Assembly: GCA_002305205.1 (NCBI GenBank)
Contig: DBQJ01000012.1
Location: forward strand, 25,371 to 39,112
Direction: 5' to 3'
From: a candidate division WWE3 bacterium UBA1397
GTDB taxonomy: Bacteria > Patescibacteriota > WWE3 > UBA101185 > UBA10185
Length of the DNA stretch: 13,742 nt
In this document: positions 13,114-13,742 of the stretch, in pieces
How the letters are laid out: each line of letters opens with the position of its first letter
Numbering within the stretch: the stretch's first letter is position 1
The notes under the pieces: model-generated
Told to the model about the DNA's origin: nothing
Database searches by the model: none
What the model saw: the letters and a program-made list of their open reading frames with translations, nothing else
Program-made: the position numbers and the translations under genes

Positions 13114-13742
13114 GTGTAATTATTTTACTTAGAGCTACTAGCAGCTTGCTCGAGTATTTAATATATGGATGGGGAAATCTAACAATCTCCCCTCCGAATT
13201 TTTCTTTGAAATGAGTAAAGCCGGCCCAGTGAGAGGTAAAGAATGGAAATCTGGAATCATCCACTCCCTCCAAATCCAGAGTTTTATAACCTGTACTTTT
13301 TAAATAAATAACCGCTTTCCATAAAAGTTCGTATCCGATCTTCGTCTTTCTTCCGGCATCAGCAGTACCTCCTATGGAATACAATACCAAATCATTATGC
13401 CCTAGGAATAATTTGCCGCTCATTAACTCTCCTTTATTGTTATATGCATTTACCAAGTGAGATTTCCTGCCAAAGGATTTTGATCGGGACAACACTTCAG
13501 AAAAGGGGAGTTTATAAAACTTCTGACGTACAGCAGTTTGTGCAAATATCTCATAGAAAGAAGAGAGAGCTTCCTCCGTGGGATTCTCATAATACCTTAT
13601 CTGCACACCTTCCCTCTCAGCTCTATGAATTGAATACTTACCACTGTGGGATACATTATTCCAAAGATCTGCTTCACTTTTAGTTAGATCAATGTACATG
13701 GTTGAAGGAACAGAAAGCGGGGTATAACTTTTTAGGAAACCA
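13103..13742 (-). CDS. FemAB-family (GNAT-fold) aminoacyl/peptidyl transferase, 5' partial
   Basis: This is the C-terminal part of a FemA/FemB/FemX-type transferase. Such enzymes add amino acids from aminoacyl-tRNA to peptidoglycan precursors to build interpeptide bridges; other members modify different acceptors. The frame stays open from the ATG at 13699 to the right edge and reads FLKSYTPLSVPST-MYIDL, matching the family pattern just before D-L-x-x-x-E-x-x-L-W, so the ATG is internal and the true start lies beyond the window. Visible family blocks: SEADLWNNVSHSGKYSIHRAERE (helix and R-x-x-I-x-x-A-E), FYEIFAQTAVRQKF, LYSIGGTADAGRK, GYELLWKAVIYLKSTGYKTLDLEGVD and FKEKFGGEIVRF. About 212 residues are visible of a usual 330-350. 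The stop faces the helicase stop. The acceptor cannot be told from sequence. Confidence 0.87.
   Translation of the reverse strand, partial: GFLKSYTPLSVPSTMYIDLTKSEADLWNNVSHSGKYSIHRAEREGVQIRYYENPTEEALSSFYEIFAQTAVRQKFYKLPFSEVLSRSKSFGRKSHLVNAYNNKGELMSGKLFLGHNDLVLYSIGGTADAGRKTKIGYELLWKAVIYLKSTGYKTLDLEGVDDSRFPFFTSHWAGFTHFKEKFGGEIVRFPHPYIKYSSKLLVALSKIITLPI

Noticed and set aside
13697..13699. ATG as start of the FemAB-like gene
   Set aside because: Fourteen further in-frame codons to the window edge fit the family, and a protein starting here would lack its first domain.
1..13742. Recoded TGA (Gly) genetic code
   Set aside because: TGA closes several genes at their expected lengths (462, 2054, 5499) and no conserved Gly position falls on TGA.
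1..13742. tRNA genes, CRISPR array, insertion sequence or phage genes
   Set aside because: No cloverleaf with the T-loop consensus, no spaced direct repeats, no transposase or integrase motifs and no terminal inverted repeats were seen.

Overview
The window is AT-rich, densely packed bacterial DNA using the standard code: TGA acts as a stop at several clear gene ends, which argues against the recoded Gracilibacteria/Absconditabacteria (SR1) groups. The best fit is a genome of the Candidate Phyla Radiation (Patescibacteria, Microgenomates/Parcubacteria-like). Grounds are a transketolase split into two genes, a stand-alone Pol I-type 5'-3' exonuclease, a short single-zinc-knuckle MetRS, a FemAB-type transferase, single-pass proteins with small extracytoplasmic domains, and starts that almost all lack a Shine-Dalgarno sequence. 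This placement is inference from gene content; no marker such as 16S rRNA is present.

Left part, + strand (1-5499): a sugar-phosphate operon. It runs transketolase N-terminal subunit (cut by the window edge), a membrane-anchored PrcB-like protein, transketolase C-terminal subunit, a PfkB-family kinase, class II fructose-bisphosphate aldolase, a D-2-hydroxyacid dehydrogenase and a membrane-anchored cupredoxin-like protein. Spacing is from 4-base ATGA overlaps to a few bases, except for 40 bases before the dehydrogenase, where an internal promoter can be read. Kinase, aldolase and transketolase together could link hexose phosphates, triose phosphates and the non-oxidative pentose phosphate pathway.

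Middle, - strand (8837 down to 5489): a four-pass small membrane protein, methionyl-tRNA synthetase, a stand-alone 5'-3' exonuclease ending in a textbook beta-clamp binding peptide (QLSLF), and endonuclease III. The nth end overlaps the end of the convergent cupredoxin-like gene by 11 bases.

Right part: divergent from that operon is rmuC (+), followed by a bidirectional hairpin terminator. Between rmuC and the next gene lies a short, GC-rich (about 52%) gene on the - strand, easily overlooked because of its size. It encodes a 34-residue single-pass membrane peptide ending in DDDDK and has the only strong Shine-Dalgarno sequence seen in the window. Next come a 960-residue UvrD-like helicase fused to a RecB/AddB-type Fe-S nuclease (+) and, convergent with it, a FemAB-family transferase (-) that runs off the right edge.

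Main observations: the hidden 34-residue gene; clamp-binding motifs in two repair proteins; active-site substitutions in the transketolase C subunit (His to Ala) and MetRS (HxGH to HVGQ); a cupredoxin-like domain without copper ligands; and several -10 boxes placed so that transcripts would begin at or next to the start codon (leaderless mRNAs).
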